Shown here: one piece after another, positions 29,501 through 38,801 of the stretch
Layout of the letters: every line of letters starts with the position of its first letter
Numbering within the stretch: position 1 is the stretch's first letter
Source: Anthracocystis setariae
Lineage: Eukaryota > Basidiomycota > Ustilaginomycetes > Ustilaginales > Ustilaginaceae
NCBI GenBank assembly: GCA_928724745.1
Contig: CAKMXJ010000006.1
Span: 744,001-808,000, forward strand
DNA length: 64,000 bases
Direction of reading: 5' to 3'
Notes under the pieces: generated by a model
Seen by the model: only the letters and a program-made list of their open reading frames with translations
Databases searched by the model: none
Told to the model about the DNA's origin: nothing
Position numbers and translations under genes: made by a program

Positions 29501-32045
29501 CCCGAACGGTTACGACACGCACGTCGGCGAGGCGGGCGGCCGACTATCCGGCGGTCAGAAACAGAGGATCTCGATCGCTAGGGCCGTGGTCAAGCAACCG
29601 AGCGTGTTGATCTTGGATGAGGCCACGTCGGCGTTGGATTCGCAGAGCGAGAGCAAGGTGGGCGAAGCGTTGGATGCGGTGTCGAAGGGCGTGACGACGA
29701 TTGCGATTGCGCATCGGTTGGCGACGATCAGGGCGTATGATACGATCGTGGTGATGGGTAAGGGGAGGGTGTTGGAGATGGGCACGCATAGGGAGTTGTT
29801 GGCGAAGAGGGGGTTTTATTATAAGCTCGCCGCTGCGCAGGATACGGGGTCGAGTGGTGAGGGGGTAGGTGAGGATGATGGCAAGATGGACATCGATGTC
29901 GCTGCTGGGAAGGGTGATCGAGGTCAGCGGAGGATGGAGCATGTTGCCGAGGGGGATGAAGAGAGTGCGCCTGATTCGGGCGCTTCGACTTTGCTGCGGA
30001 ATAGTAGTAGCGAAGAAACGCAAGATCCCAAGATGATCCGTGGCGACGATCGAGACTCGAACGACAACAACAACTACAACGACGACGACGACGGAAACAA
30101 GGTCACCGACGCTCAGCTCGAGTCACCCGACGAGGAGACCAAGTATCCACCCGGCGTTGTGTTTACCCGGATCGCCTGGCTCGTTCGTCGCGAATGGCCG
30201 TACGTGCTGGTCGGCCTGTTGACGTCGACCATCATGGGCGGCTCGTACTCGGGCGAAGCGGTGTTGTTCGGCCACGTGATCGAAGCGCTCAACCCAGTCT
30301 GTCGTGGTGCTGACGGCGTTCGTTCGGCAGGTCGAGAATTCGGCCTGTACTTTTTCATCCTGGCTCTAATCCAACTCTTCGCCTATTCGCTCAACGGTCT
30401 AGTCTGGGGTCTCGTCGCCGAACGACTCTTATTCCGCCTTCGCCGGGTTTCCTTCAACACCATGATGGACCAACCACTCAGCTGGTACGAACAACGCGAT
30501 CAAAACCCAGCCTCGATGATCGCAACGCTCTCGAACGATGCCAACAACCTCGGTGGCGTCACGGGTAGCGTGATCGGAACGATGTTTTGCATCCTCGTCA
30601 ACCTTATCGCTGGCATCATCGTGTCGAACGTCATCGCATGGCGTATCGCCATCGTCATCCTCTCGCTCGTCCCCATCATCCTCACTGCAGGTTACCTTCG
30701 ACTCAAAGTGTTGGCGGATTTTCAGAAACGCCACGAAACCGCGTATGTCAAGGCCAACTCGCTGGCGATCGAAGCGGTGCAGTGCATCAAAACGGTCGCC
30801 GCGCTGAATCGGGAGGAGGATGTGTTGGCCAAGTTGGACAAGAGTTTGGAGAGACCGTATCGCGAGGCAAGACGACATTATGCGTATGGAAATGTGTTTT
30901 TGGCATTGGCGTTGAGCGTCAGTTACTTTATCTATGCGTTTGCGTATTGGTGGGGCAGTCGAAATTTGGCACAAGGGAGGTATGCACCCACGGCGTTTTT
31001 TATTGTGTTGCCAGCGTTGTTGTTTTCGGCGCAGGCGAGTGGACAGTTGTTGGCGTTTGCGCCCGATTTTAGTAAGGCGCATGTGGCAGCCAAGAATTTC
31101 TTGCGGTTGATGGATCAGCGACGCCAAAACCAGAAGAGTGAGGGGGAGGAGGCGGGGAGGAAGAGGGGGAAGGTGGATGTTGAGGAGCGAGCTGGGGTGG
31201 GGGAGGGTGCGGATGGGTTGGTGGAGAAGAGGATGGCTTCAACGGTGGAGTTCCATGATGTTTCGTTTACGTATGCGACGAGGAAGGATGCGGCGCTTAG
31301 CAATGTGTCGCTCAAGATCCCGAGTGGGTGCTTTGCGGCGTTTGTGGGTGAGTCGGGGTCAGGTAAGACAACGGCAATGTCTTTGATCGAAAACTTCTAC
31401 ACTCCGTCCAAAGGGTTTGTCACTGTCGATGGATTGCGCACTGATCGCACTGCGGATCAAGTTCTGCGACGAGATATCGCCATCGTGCCGCAAGAACCCG
31501 TCATCTTTTACGGTACCGTTCGGTTCAACGTCCTATTGGGACTTGGACCTGACTTGCAGCCTGATCGCTACAACGACGACGATTCTCTGCTGGCACCGTA
31601 TAAGCAGGACACGTCGTGGCAAAGCAGCATCCCGGACACGCTCATTCACTCTGCCTGCCAAGCGGCTGGAATCCACGAAACCATCCTGACATTCCAACAC
31701 GGCTACGACACGCTCATCACATCGTCGCAACTGTCCGGAGGACAAAAGCAACGACTGAGTATCGCGCGTGCGCTGATCCGAAACCCGCGCCTACTCCTAT
31801 TGGACGAAAGCACGAGCGCACTCGACAGCCACTCGGAACGAGCGTTTCAAACCACGCTCAACCACATCCGACGCAAAGGCAATTGCACCATTCTAGCCAT
31901 CGCGCATCGAATGCGAACCATCAAACACGCCGACCTGATCTTCCTCTTCAACCAAGGCCAACTCGAAACCCAAGGCACCTACTCGACGCTCCTACACGAC
32001 TCGCCCACCTTCAACGCCATGGTCAATTACCAATCTCTGCACTAG
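26583..32045 (+). CDS. Full-length ABCB-type transporter with long N-terminal extension
   Basis: Membrane exporter of the MDR/Ste6 (ABCB) class, 1820 residues, in the order TMD1-NBD1-TMD2-NBD2. Residues 1-450 are a Ser/Pro-rich, probably cytosolic extension with an acidic end. TMD1 begins at about 456 (DIILLCIGIIAAIGSGVPLP). NBD1 has Walker A GLSGSGKST (about 843), signature LSGGQ (about 986), Walker B LILDEATSALD and the H-loop His. TMD2 begins at about 1197. NBD2 has Walker A GESGSGKTT (about 1588), signature LSGGQ (about 1717) and LLLDESTSALD. Both catalytic Glu residues are present, so both sites look ATP-competent. The NBD2 segment before its signature (YDTLITSSQ) lacks the usual VGE-type X-loop present in NBD1 (YDTHVGEAGG). 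The substrate is unknown: drug, lipid or farnesylated pheromone are all possible. No introns in the coding part. Confidence 0.93.
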   Translation: MMTSSPTPHNHIPAAADNHHGSVRATSAVRGDELLLGALAPTTRGTTVEPCMNTHAIDHGSSMQPSTQRLQSCANELNSRLASSSSIQRAVTERSQEPDQNEQEDPSSLSASFLSQLKNEARTPTARYSFDDHHDYFHRLEWEALISNQQSQNAHPSPPPLSNMATSDPQPETGASPSANDSRSTSPASASTALGGDETSPTRPKLAALDMASAPTRPVSVRQRSNSADGVGIYGSFRSGHYTSRPRQAHPAPPSPSRILLSMRSPQAWDQRQQNTPARARSNSHTEHPSSAWARRAALSQFADAGIPGTSFPHPSVYGGAVGVADQSTSEHHDDRGENSVQPWDSPRAPRRSLSVAMEHGIATKQKRASQELSNDKVSPLDRPDGRRRAVTSHSIDVAELPAAADDTALPQPTSHNDVSPSSDEDSEDDDADKPPTTLCERLRSVIKSIRLSSNYFALYKACDRTDIILLCIGIIAAIGSGVPLPLIGILFGQLIDGFNSTSCDNTSSTTARNTSAFLTAVDDKVSKIAIIAAVNFVLIWTYTTCWSNLGERLVRKLRRRYLSSVLRQDMAFFDTLQPGQVGTRLSADLLSIQNGTSEKMGILISSLSYFVTSYVVAFIKLPRLAAQLVSLLPAFGLVSIVGSRFVARAQKQTSTHLSHAASLAGEALNNLPVVQAFGSQPRLSNIYQSHLELARRQGTRKALAAAVVLGMLFFVGYSANALAFFSGSNLIASSGDPSTVGSVYTVIFLLLDASFIVGQIAPYLQTFSAASGAGEALRETIDKPSPIDGTDTTKGITPQPGDIVDIAIELQDVHFSYPTRPDEKALDGLSLSVAAGQRVALVGLSGSGKSTVASLLQRFYDPTRGRVTLNGVDLREYNVRWLRSQIGVVGQEPVLFDCTIMQSIAHGLIGSASHVHLHSTLLAYSQVGQEKTDTDLTDILPNRSQLDQLDHIKALCIRAAKLAGAHEFIEALPNGYDTHVGEAGGRLSGGQKQRISIARAVVKQPSVLILDEATSALDSQSESKVGEALDAVSKGVTTIAIAHRLATIRAYDTIVVMGKGRVLEMGTHRELLAKRGFYYKLAAAQDTGSSGEGVGEDDGKMDIDVAAGKGDRGQRRMEHVAEGDEESAPDSGASTLLRNSSSEETQDPKMIRGDDRDSNDNNNYNDDDDGNKVTDAQLESPDEETKYPPGVVFTRIAWLVRREWPYVLVGLLTSTIMGGSYSGEAVLFGHVIEALNPVCRGADGVRSAGREFGLYFFILALIQLFAYSLNGLVWGLVAERLLFRLRRVSFNTMMDQPLSWYEQRDQNPASMIATLSNDANNLGGVTGSVIGTMFCILVNLIAGIIVSNVIAWRIAIVILSLVPIILTAGYLRLKVLADFQKRHETAYVKANSLAIEAVQCIKTVAALNREEDVLAKLDKSLERPYREARRHYAYGNVFLALALSVSYFIYAFAYWWGSRNLAQGRYAPTAFFIVLPALLFSAQASGQLLAFAPDFSKAHVAAKNFLRLMDQRRQNQKSEGEEAGRKRGKVDVEERAGVGEGADGLVEKRMASTVEFHDVSFTYATRKDAALSNVSLKIPSGCFAAFVGESGSGKTTAMSLIENFYTPSKGFVTVDGLRTDRTADQVLRRDIAIVPQEPVIFYGTVRFNVLLGLGPDLQPDRYNDDDSLLAPYKQDTSWQSSIPDTLIHSACQAAGIHETILTFQHGYDTLITSSQLSGGQKQRLSIARALIRNPRLLLLDESTSALDSHSERAFQTTLNHIRRKGNCTILAIAHRMRTIKHADLIFLFNQGQLETQGTYSTLLHDSPTFNAMVNYQSLH

Positions 32046-32101
32046 TTATCACGTCAACGCCACCATACACCTTTGCATTTGTAACGGGTATTATTACAAG
32101 T

Positions 32102-33979
32102 TTAAGAATGCGAGCCGAGATAGCGCGCGATGATGGGGTTGTGGGTTTCCTCGTGGTACTGGTATCCGAGATCGGTGAGGAAATTTTCAAACTGATGTTT
32201 TTCGGCTTCGGGCGCTTGGATGCCGAGTAAGATCTTGGCGACGTCGGCGCCGTGGTTTCGGTAGTGAAAGAGACTGACGTTCCAACCGCTTTCGAGGCCC
32301 ATGAGGAATTTTCGCAGCGCTCCGGGACGTTCGGGGAATTCGAAGCGGAAGATTCTTTCGTTGGCGACGTTGGTTTTGCCTCCGACGAGGTAGCGAAGGT
32401 GCGATTTGGAAACTTCGTCGCCGGAAATGTCGAGCGCCGTCATACCGTCCGACGCGAGACCGGTGATGATCAGCTCGAGTTCGCTTGCGGTGGACAGGGC
32501 GGTCGTCGCCAACGATTCCGCCAGTCGATTCGGGTCCGACAGCGACGCAACGCTAGACGCGAGTGACGAACAAGTCCCATTCGAGGTGGAAGCAGGAATC
32601 CCCTCTGGAACGGGAACAGCGCCAGTGGACGCAACCTCGCCCGCAGCCGGAACCGCGTTTTTACTGCCATTCAACATAAACGACAACAGAATCTGCGCCT
32701 TCTTGTCATCGCCATACCGATAGCTAAACTCGGTCACGGATCGAGGATGAATATGACTGTGCAGCTTCAAAAACGCACCGGGCTGTTCCGGGATTTCCAC
32801 ACTAAGCAGCGCCTCCCTGTTCTCGCCAAGTTCGGCACGCTCGGCGACGAATCGCAGTCTTCCAAAGTTCATATTCGCACCGGAGACGAGCGCGACGAAC
32901 TTCCTGCCACTTCCAGCCAACCCATGCGTGGCAATGTACCGTTTCATCCCTGCAACAGCAAGAGCCCCCGAGGGTTCCGGAATGGAACGTGTGTCTTCAA
33001 ACACATCCTTGATGGCTGCGCAGATCTCGTCGTTGCTTACGCGCACAACACCGTCAACAAATTCGCGGCAGACGCGGAAACACTCTTCGCCCACAATCCT
33101 CACCGCCGTGCCATCGGCGAACAGACCGACTTCGGACAACAGCACGCGATGACCCGCGGCGAGCGATTGAGCGAGCGCATCGGCATCAAACGTCTCCACG
33201 CCGATCACCTTGACATGCGGCGGCGCGATGCGTTTGATGTAGGCGGCAACACCGGCAAGCAACCCACCTCCGCCGACGCAGCAGAAGATGGCGTCGACAT
33301 TCGACATGTCGGTCTGTCGGCAGATCTCGACACCGATCGTACCCTGGCCTGCAATCACGCGCGGATGGTCGAAGGGTGGGATGATGGTCAGTCCATACGC
33401 CTTGGACAGCCGCGTGCATTCCGCCTTGGCCTCGTCGAAATCCTGACCGAACAGCACCACTTTGGCGCCCAATCGCTTGACATTCGCCGTCTTGATCTCA
33501 GGCGTACCCTTGGGCATCACAATGGTGCACGGGATCTTGAGATGCGCTCCAGCCATCGCCACACCCTGCGCATGGTTACCCGCAGAACACGCAATGACAC
33601 CCTTCCACTTTTGCTCGTCGTCGAGTTGACGCATCATGTTGAACGCGCCTCGTAATTTGAAGCTGAACACGGGTTGAAGGTCTTCCCGCTTGAGCAGCAC
33701 TTGACAACCTGTTTTGGCCGAGAGGTTGACACCTGGTTGCAGGGGTGTTTGCTTGACGAGATCGTAGACATCGGCATTGAGGATGAGACGCAGGTAGTCC
33801 GGAGTGTTGTCCGCTTGCATGAGATGCGGTGGGAGGTCGGTGTAGAGGTGTGTAGGGGGCTCCGAGTCCGCCGAGGGAGTGGGTGGGATGCTGGGCGTCA
33901 CAGCATAGTCGGTGAGGGCTCGACTCGAGGGGAACGGCCCCGCGAGATAGGCGGCTGCGGATGTTGAGGCTGTTGCCAT
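32102..33979 (-). CDS. ILV1: Threonine deaminase (threonine ammonia-lyase)
   Basis: PLP enzyme converting threonine to 2-oxobutanoate and ammonia, the committed and isoleucine-inhibited step of isoleucine synthesis, normally mitochondrial. The product has 625 residues. The catalytic domain spans about 55-375 with the PLP lysine in SFKLRGAF (Lys108) and the glycine loop [10 protein letters not shown] (about 235-245). Two C-terminal ACT-like regulatory domains follow: [17 protein letters not shown] and [20 protein letters not shown]. Between them lies a Ser/Ala-rich insertion of about 70 residues (about 430-505). The first 50 residues are Ser/Pro/Ala-rich with few basic residues, a weak mitochondrial presequence. 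It is convergent with the ABC transporter (56 bp gap). The family call is firm; the paralogous serine/threonine dehydratases lack the ACT domains. Confidence 0.95.
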   Translation of the reverse strand: MATASTSAAAYLAGPFPSSRALTDYAVTPSIPPTPSADSEPPTHLYTDLPPHLMQADNTPDYLRLILNADVYDLVKQTPLQPGVNLSAKTGCQVLLKREDLQPVFSFKLRGAFNMMRQLDDEQKWKGVIACSAGNHAQGVAMAGAHLKIPCTIVMPKGTPEIKTANVKRLGAKVVLFGQDFDEAKAECTRLSKAYGLTIIPPFDHPRVIAGQGTIGVEICRQTDMSNVDAIFCCVGGGGLLAGVAAYIKRIAPPHVKVIGVETFDADALAQSLAAGHRVLLSEVGLFADGTAVRIVGEECFRVCREFVDGVVRVSNDEICAAIKDVFEDTRSIPEPSGALAVAGMKRYIATHGLAGSGRKFVALVSGANMNFGRLRFVAERAELGENREALLSVEIPEQPGAFLKLHSHIHPRSVTEFSYRYGDDKKAQILLSFMLNGSKNAVPAAGEVASTGAVPVPEGIPASTSNGTCSSLASSVASLSDPNRLAESLATTALSTASELELIITGLASDGMTALDISGDEVSKSHLRYLVGGKTNVANERIFRFEFPERPGALRKFLMGLESGWNVSLFHYRNHGADVAKILLGIQAPEAEKHQFENFLTDLGYQYHEETHNPIIARYLGSHS

Positions 33980-34483
33980 GGTGTGTGTGTGTGTGTGATA
34001 TGACCAGTGTGGTTGTGGTAGTTATCTAAGAGAGGAGGAGAAGGGACTCGACGTTGCTTGACTTGACTTGATCCGAGCGAGTGAATGAGTTGGTGGTTGG
34101 TTCAATTGTTGGTTCAAGTGGATTGAAAGTCAAGTATGTGCGAGTCATCACGCTCTGCATGATGCAGCTGTCATTTATTTCCGCACTCTGCCTTTGACTG
34201 TCTGTCTGCCGAGAAAGCGTTTTCTTCCTGCTGCTGACTAAGCATAGCAAATCCAACTTTTTTTTTTTTGTTTCTGCGTTTGTTTCACCCTCCACTCTCT
34301 GTTAAACTCACATCGCTTTTGTTGGTGAATTTTTTGGATTGAGCTGTCTGAACCCTAATCTTGTTTTCTTGAAATTTTGACATGATTCCGTGCAACATTC
34401 ACACTCACCCTCACTTGGTCTTGTCACCACGCCTTCATCTAGAATCCACTTGATCTCACTACTTTCGCCGACGTTCGTCCAAG
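33980..34483. promoter_or_regulatory. Divergent promoter region, ILV1 / NUG1
   Basis: A GT repeat (33980-33998) abuts the ILV1 start, and a short T tract lies at about 34258-34269. I do not recognise a specific regulator site, and no gene is seen. Confidence 0.5.
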
Positions 34484-36844
34484 ATGGGTCGCCAACAGCG
34501 CAAAGAAGACCGTCAGTCGAGGAAGCGCACCAAGATCGCTTCTCAGTCCCACGCCTCGACTGCTGGCTCCAACTCTGCCGTGGGTAGACAGACCAACAAT
34601 GCCGGCTTGGTGTTCAACAAGAACCAGTTCTCCAGTCTAGTCAACAAGGGCAAAGCCAAACAGATGCAGCATGTACAGCAGCAACAAGCAGCTGCGCAAC
34701 GCAAACTGGCACTCACCTCGACCAGCACCAACACCATGGACACCGACCTCGATGCCGCAGAAGGAAGCAATGCTGCAGTGGCTAGGTTCAAGGAGGAGCT
34801 TGCCCTAGCCGCAGCGAGCTCCAACGCGCAAGAAGTTCAAGACGAGCAAGATACTCGGCACGATTCATTCATGGCAAGCGCAGGTCTTCAGCTCGATCCC
34901 ACGCTCACGGGACGAAGAGACTCGAGCATCAAGGCGTACATGCGAGAGTTGAGGAAGGTGGTCGACAATGCAGACGTGTTGCTCGAAGTGGTCGATGCAA
35001 GGGATCCGCTCGGGTGTAGGTCTTTGGAAACCGAAAGGATGCTGCTCCGTGCGGGAAAGAAGATCGTTTTGATCCTTAACAAGATCGATCTGGTTCCCAA
35101 GGCCAACGTCGAAGCATGGCTCAAATACCTTCGCCACGATTTCCCCACTCTCGCCTTCAAAGCATCCACCCAGTCGCAGCGTAACAATCTCAGCCAGGGT
35201 GCAAATGCGCACAACTACATGGGCGGTGAAACCATCGGCGGAGGCTCCGAAGCGATCGGTGCTGGAGCACTGCTTCAACTCATCAAGAACTACAGCCGGA
35301 GTCTCAACATGAAGACCTCGATTGCGGTGGGGGTGTTCGGTGCGCCCAATGTGGGTAAGAGTTCGCTTATCAACTCGCTCAAGCGTGCGCGAGTCTGCTC
35401 GGTTGCTTCCACTCCTGGCCACACCAAGGTGGTACAGAGTGTCATGCTCGACAAGTCGGTCCGCCTGCTGGACTGTCCAGGCATCGTCTTCTCGGACGAA
35501 TCCACATCGGGCGCCGCCGCGTTCGGCCTCTCGCAGGAAGAAATTCAAATCCGTCGTCAGTCGGCCCTACTTCGCAACGTCGTCAAGGTCGAACTCGTGC
35601 AAGACCCCATCACGCCTGTCGAAGCCATCATGGCTCGCGTCGAACCGGAGCATCTCATGCAAGTGTACGCACTCGAATGGTTCCAGCAGGGGGATGCCCA
35701 GGATCTGTTGATGCGCATTGCTGTCCAGAGGGGAAGGATGGCCAGGGGAGGAAAGATCGACATTGATGGAACCGCAAGAAATGTCTTGCATGATTGGAAC
35801 GTGGGAAGGATCAAGTACTATACCAGTCCACCGGCGTTGCATCGTTCGGCGATTCTGTCCGCAGACGCCCCTCCCACCGACGCATCCAAGAAGCAAAGCA
35901 CCGCACCAGCAGCGGCGGGAGGGGAGGAGACAAAGCTCGAGCAGTCGTCGGCGATCTTGAGCGGGTTTAGTGAGGCATTCGACCTTGCCGCGCTGCTCGG
36001 TGAGGCCGATGCCGAGGTGTTCGGTAGTGGGACGGGGCAGTCCAACGCTCCTCTTCCTGAAGCTCCTGCTCCCCGCTACGCTGCGCTCGAGTCGGAGGAA
36101 GCGGTCGAGATCCACGACGATCACGTGCAGGCTTCACCATCTCCAGCCTCGCCTGCAGTGGATGCAGATACTTCCCGCCGTAGCACGCTCGGTAAGCGAA
36201 CGCGCTCCTCGTCCTCAGTCTCTGACTCGGAGGATGAAGACGATCTGCCTTGGCCTCGCCGTGCTCTGGCTGTTCCCGGTCTTGACGCCAACGACGACGA
36301 CGATGATTCCGATGTCGAGCCCGACGCCTCACCCGAAACGCCGTTCACCTTCACCTCGCCAGCCGCCGCAACCAGCTGGAACGACAAGCTGGCTGCCAAG
36401 GCGGCTGCCCCCTCCAAGCGTACTTCGGAGCTCGCACTGGCGTTCTCCGCCGAGGAGCTCTCGCACATGGCGACGAGCACCGGTGCGCAGAGGCGCAAGC
36501 TCAAGAAGCTCAAGAAGAGAGCCGACAAGGCGGGCGCCGGGCTCGTGGGGCAGTTTGAGGAGCACAAGTTGGGTGAACAGGGGTTGGGTGGTGGGCAGAG
36601 TGCGGGTGGGAGGGGTGTTGGGGGTGGGATGTTTGGCGATGTTGCAGTGGAGGCGAAGAGGAAGAAGGATGAGCGGGTCAAGTTGAAGAACGGGAAGACG
36701 GGTAGTATGTTCGATGTGTTGATGGAGCAGCAGGATATGGACGATAGTGAAGAGGAGGAGGGAGGCGAAGGGGAGAAGACGAAGGTGGTGATGGTGCAGG
36801 TCGCTGGCGATGCATCCGAGGACGACTATGAGGAGGAACTCTGA
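34484..36844 (+). CDS. NUG1: Nucleolar GTPase Nug1 / GNL3 family
   Basis: Circularly permuted YlqF/YawG-family GTPase needed for 60S ribosomal subunit maturation and export; nucleolar. The product has 786 residues. The Lys/Arg-rich N-terminus (MGRQQRKEDRQSRKRTK) is a likely nucleolar and RNA-binding signal. The permuted motif order is visible: G4 NKIDLVPK at about 199, G1 GAPNVGKSS at about 286, G2-like TPGHTK, then G3 DCPG at about 329. Residues 450-786 are an acidic/Ser-rich extension with a basic patch (RRKLKKLKKRADK) and an acidic C-terminus. That tail is longer than in yeast Nug1 (about 520 residues); the nucleostemin/GNL3L subgroup is the alternative name. No introns. Divergent from ILV1, tandem with the mitochondrial TyrRS. 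Confidence 0.9.
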   Translation: MGRQQRKEDRQSRKRTKIASQSHASTAGSNSAVGRQTNNAGLVFNKNQFSSLVNKGKAKQMQHVQQQQAAAQRKLALTSTSTNTMDTDLDAAEGSNAAVARFKEELALAAASSNAQEVQDEQDTRHDSFMASAGLQLDPTLTGRRDSSIKAYMRELRKVVDNADVLLEVVDARDPLGCRSLETERMLLRAGKKIVLILNKIDLVPKANVEAWLKYLRHDFPTLAFKASTQSQRNNLSQGANAHNYMGGETIGGGSEAIGAGALLQLIKNYSRSLNMKTSIAVGVFGAPNVGKSSLINSLKRARVCSVASTPGHTKVVQSVMLDKSVRLLDCPGIVFSDESTSGAAAFGLSQEEIQIRRQSALLRNVVKVELVQDPITPVEAIMARVEPEHLMQVYALEWFQQGDAQDLLMRIAVQRGRMARGGKIDIDGTARNVLHDWNVGRIKYYTSPPALHRSAILSADAPPTDASKKQSTAPAAAGGEETKLEQSSAILSGFSEAFDLAALLGEADAEVFGSGTGQSNAPLPEAPAPRYAALESEEAVEIHDDHVQASPSPASPAVDADTSRRSTLGKRTRSSSSVSDSEDEDDLPWPRRALAVPGLDANDDDDDSDVEPDASPETPFTFTSPAAATSWNDKLAAKAAAPSKRTSELALAFSAEELSHMATSTGAQRRKLKKLKKRADKAGAGLVGQFEEHKLGEQGLGGGQSAGGRGVGGGMFGDVAVEAKRKKDERVKLKNGKTGSMFDVLMEQQDMDDSEEEEGGEGEKTKVVMVQVAGDASEDDYEEEL

Positions 36845-37197
36845 GCGGTGGTCCACGTATTCTTCTATTCTTATCTTATCAGCATCTTTGCATCTGATCC
36901 CATAATGCATACATCTAGACAAACCTATCTTTCAGTTCTCGTTGTGCTTTGCTTCGAACACTCTGTGAGTATGTGAGAATGGGCTCTGTGTGAAGTTGAG
37001 CCAAGATCCGCAATGTGGTTCACTACTACTATCTGCTTCAACAGCAACGAGAGCGATAAAAAAGTTGTTTTCCGAAGTCCGACGGTGGAGGCGGCAGCCA
37101 CTTTGGATTTTTTAGAAGATTCCTCGCTCGCTCCTTGCTGACATCCTCGCATCCCCTTCTGTCCTTCTCGATCTCACCGGCCTCATTCGCCGACGCT
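36845..37197. other. Intergenic, NUG1 to mitochondrial TyrRS
   Basis: 353 bp between tandem plus-strand genes; presumably the NUG1 3' UTR and the MSY1 promoter. Nothing distinctive is seen. Confidence 0.6.
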
Positions 37198-38697
37198 ATG
37201 GGTGGTGTAGGTCTCACCCTACGGCAAGCGGCCGGGGTGTTTCGCCCCAGCTCCGCCCTGCGCACATTCTCCACCACCTCTCGTCAACTGTCAGAAAGAG
37301 ACCTGATCCAGGAACTCGACTCGCGCGGGCTGATTCAGACTCTCACCTCGCGTTCGATCAAATCGCACCTCTCCTCCGGCACTCGCACAGTCTACTCTGG
37401 CGTTGACCCGTCCGCATCTTCGCTCCACGTCGGTAACCTGCTGCCGCTGCTGACGCTGGCGCACTTTGCACGCTTCGGACACCAACCGATCGTCCTGGTC
37501 GGCGGCGCTACCGGCAGCATCGGTGACCCCTCCGGCAGATCCACCGAACGCAACGCACTCGATCCAAACACGCTCCACACCAACGTCGAAGCAATCCAAC
37601 TCCAACTCGGTCACTTCTTCCAAAACGTCGCAGAGTACTACAACTCCTCCCTCGAACCCGCCTCGGGTGTAACGAATGGAGACGGGGCGGAGATGGGGTT
37701 GGGCGTGCGGATGATGAACAACCTAGCGTGGACGAAGGAGGTTTCGCTGCTTGAGTTTTTGGGCGGGGTGGGTAGGCATGCGCGGCTATCACATATGCTG
37801 GCAAGGGATGCGGTAGCTTCTCGTTTGGGCGGTTCGAATGGTGGGATGAGTTATACCGAGTTCTCGTACCAGCTGCTGCAGGCGTTTGACTTTGCGCATC
37901 TGCACGCGACCGCAGCATGCACCGTTCAAGTGGGCGGTTCCGACCAGTTGGGCAATATCACCGCTGGTATCGATCTGATCCGACGCACCGCGGGAGGGCT
38001 TAAATCGTTGGCCGACGATCCTGCGTTTGGATTGACGTTGCCATTGTTGACCACGGCGAGTGGCGACAAGTTCGGCAAGTCCGCGGGCAATGCGGTTTGG
38101 TTGGATAGTGCCAAGACGTCCGATCTCGAGTTCTACCAGTTCTTCCTGCGCAGTGCCGATGCCGACGTGGCAAGATACCTCAACGCCCTCACCCTGCTGG
38201 AGGTAGACCACGTGCGCGAGCTCATCAAGTCTCACGCTGTGCAACCCAAGAAGAGGTTAGCACAAAGAACGCTAGCCGACCACATCACTACCCTGATCCG
38301 TGGCAAGCAGACAGCGGAGAAATGTAGGAGCTTGACCGAATTGCTTTTCTCCCACACCTCCGCGCAAGGGTCTCCTGAGGATGCAGCTAAAGCAGCACTC
38401 TCGCAGCTCGACCTGACGAGCATCACGCCTCAGGATAACGTGCTGACCCGGCTGGCCAAGGACGAGGTGGTGGGCGAGGATTTGACCAGGTTGGTGGTAG
38501 CCGCTGGGTTGGTCAAGAGTAGAGGTGAAGGGAAAAGGTTGCTGATGTCTGGGGGGTTGTATGTGAATAATCGACAGGTGAAGGAGGGTGCGGAGGGGGT
38601 GAGGGAGGTGGATCTAGTGGAATCGAAACAGGGTGGCGTGGTTTGTCTCCTCAGAGCAGGAAAGAGCGCTGTGCGTGTCATTCACGTCTCTCCCTAA
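37198..38697 (+). CDS. MSY1: Mitochondrial tyrosyl-tRNA synthetase
   Basis: Class I aminoacyl-tRNA synthetase of the bacterial TyrRS type, charging mitochondrial tRNA-Tyr. The ATG at 37198 gives 499 residues with an Arg/Ser-rich presequence (TLRQAAGVFRPSSALRTFST). The catalytic domain contains the HIGH-equivalent SLHVGNLLPL (about 74), GGATGSIGDPSGRS, the tyrosine-binding QVGGSDQLGNI, and the KMSKS-equivalent KFGKS (291-295). The C-terminal segment from about 435 (LVVAAGLVKSRGEGKRLL, then GGLYVNNRQV) is the S4-like RNA-binding domain. The frame is open 21 codons upstream but has no ATG. No introns. Convergent with UTP13 (104 bp gap). Confidence 0.95.
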   Translation: MGGVGLTLRQAAGVFRPSSALRTFSTTSRQLSERDLIQELDSRGLIQTLTSRSIKSHLSSGTRTVYSGVDPSASSLHVGNLLPLLTLAHFARFGHQPIVLVGGATGSIGDPSGRSTERNALDPNTLHTNVEAIQLQLGHFFQNVAEYYNSSLEPASGVTNGDGAEMGLGVRMMNNLAWTKEVSLLEFLGGVGRHARLSHMLARDAVASRLGGSNGGMSYTEFSYQLLQAFDFAHLHATAACTVQVGGSDQLGNITAGIDLIRRTAGGLKSLADDPAFGLTLPLLTTASGDKFGKSAGNAVWLDSAKTSDLEFYQFFLRSADADVARYLNALTLLEVDHVRELIKSHAVQPKKRLAQRTLADHITTLIRGKQTAEKCRSLTELLFSHTSAQGSPEDAAKAALSQLDLTSITPQDNVLTRLAKDEVVGEDLTRLVVAAGLVKSRGEGKRLLMSGGLYVNNRQVKEGAEGVREVDLVESKQGGVVCLLRAGKSAVRVIHVSP

Positions 38698-38801
38698 CCC
38701 AAAGCTCACAAGGCAATCATACACTTCCCAATACCACACACCATCACTTCTTCCCTGACATGTACCCACTTTGTTATCATTGCGTCAACGTTTGAACTCA
38801 C

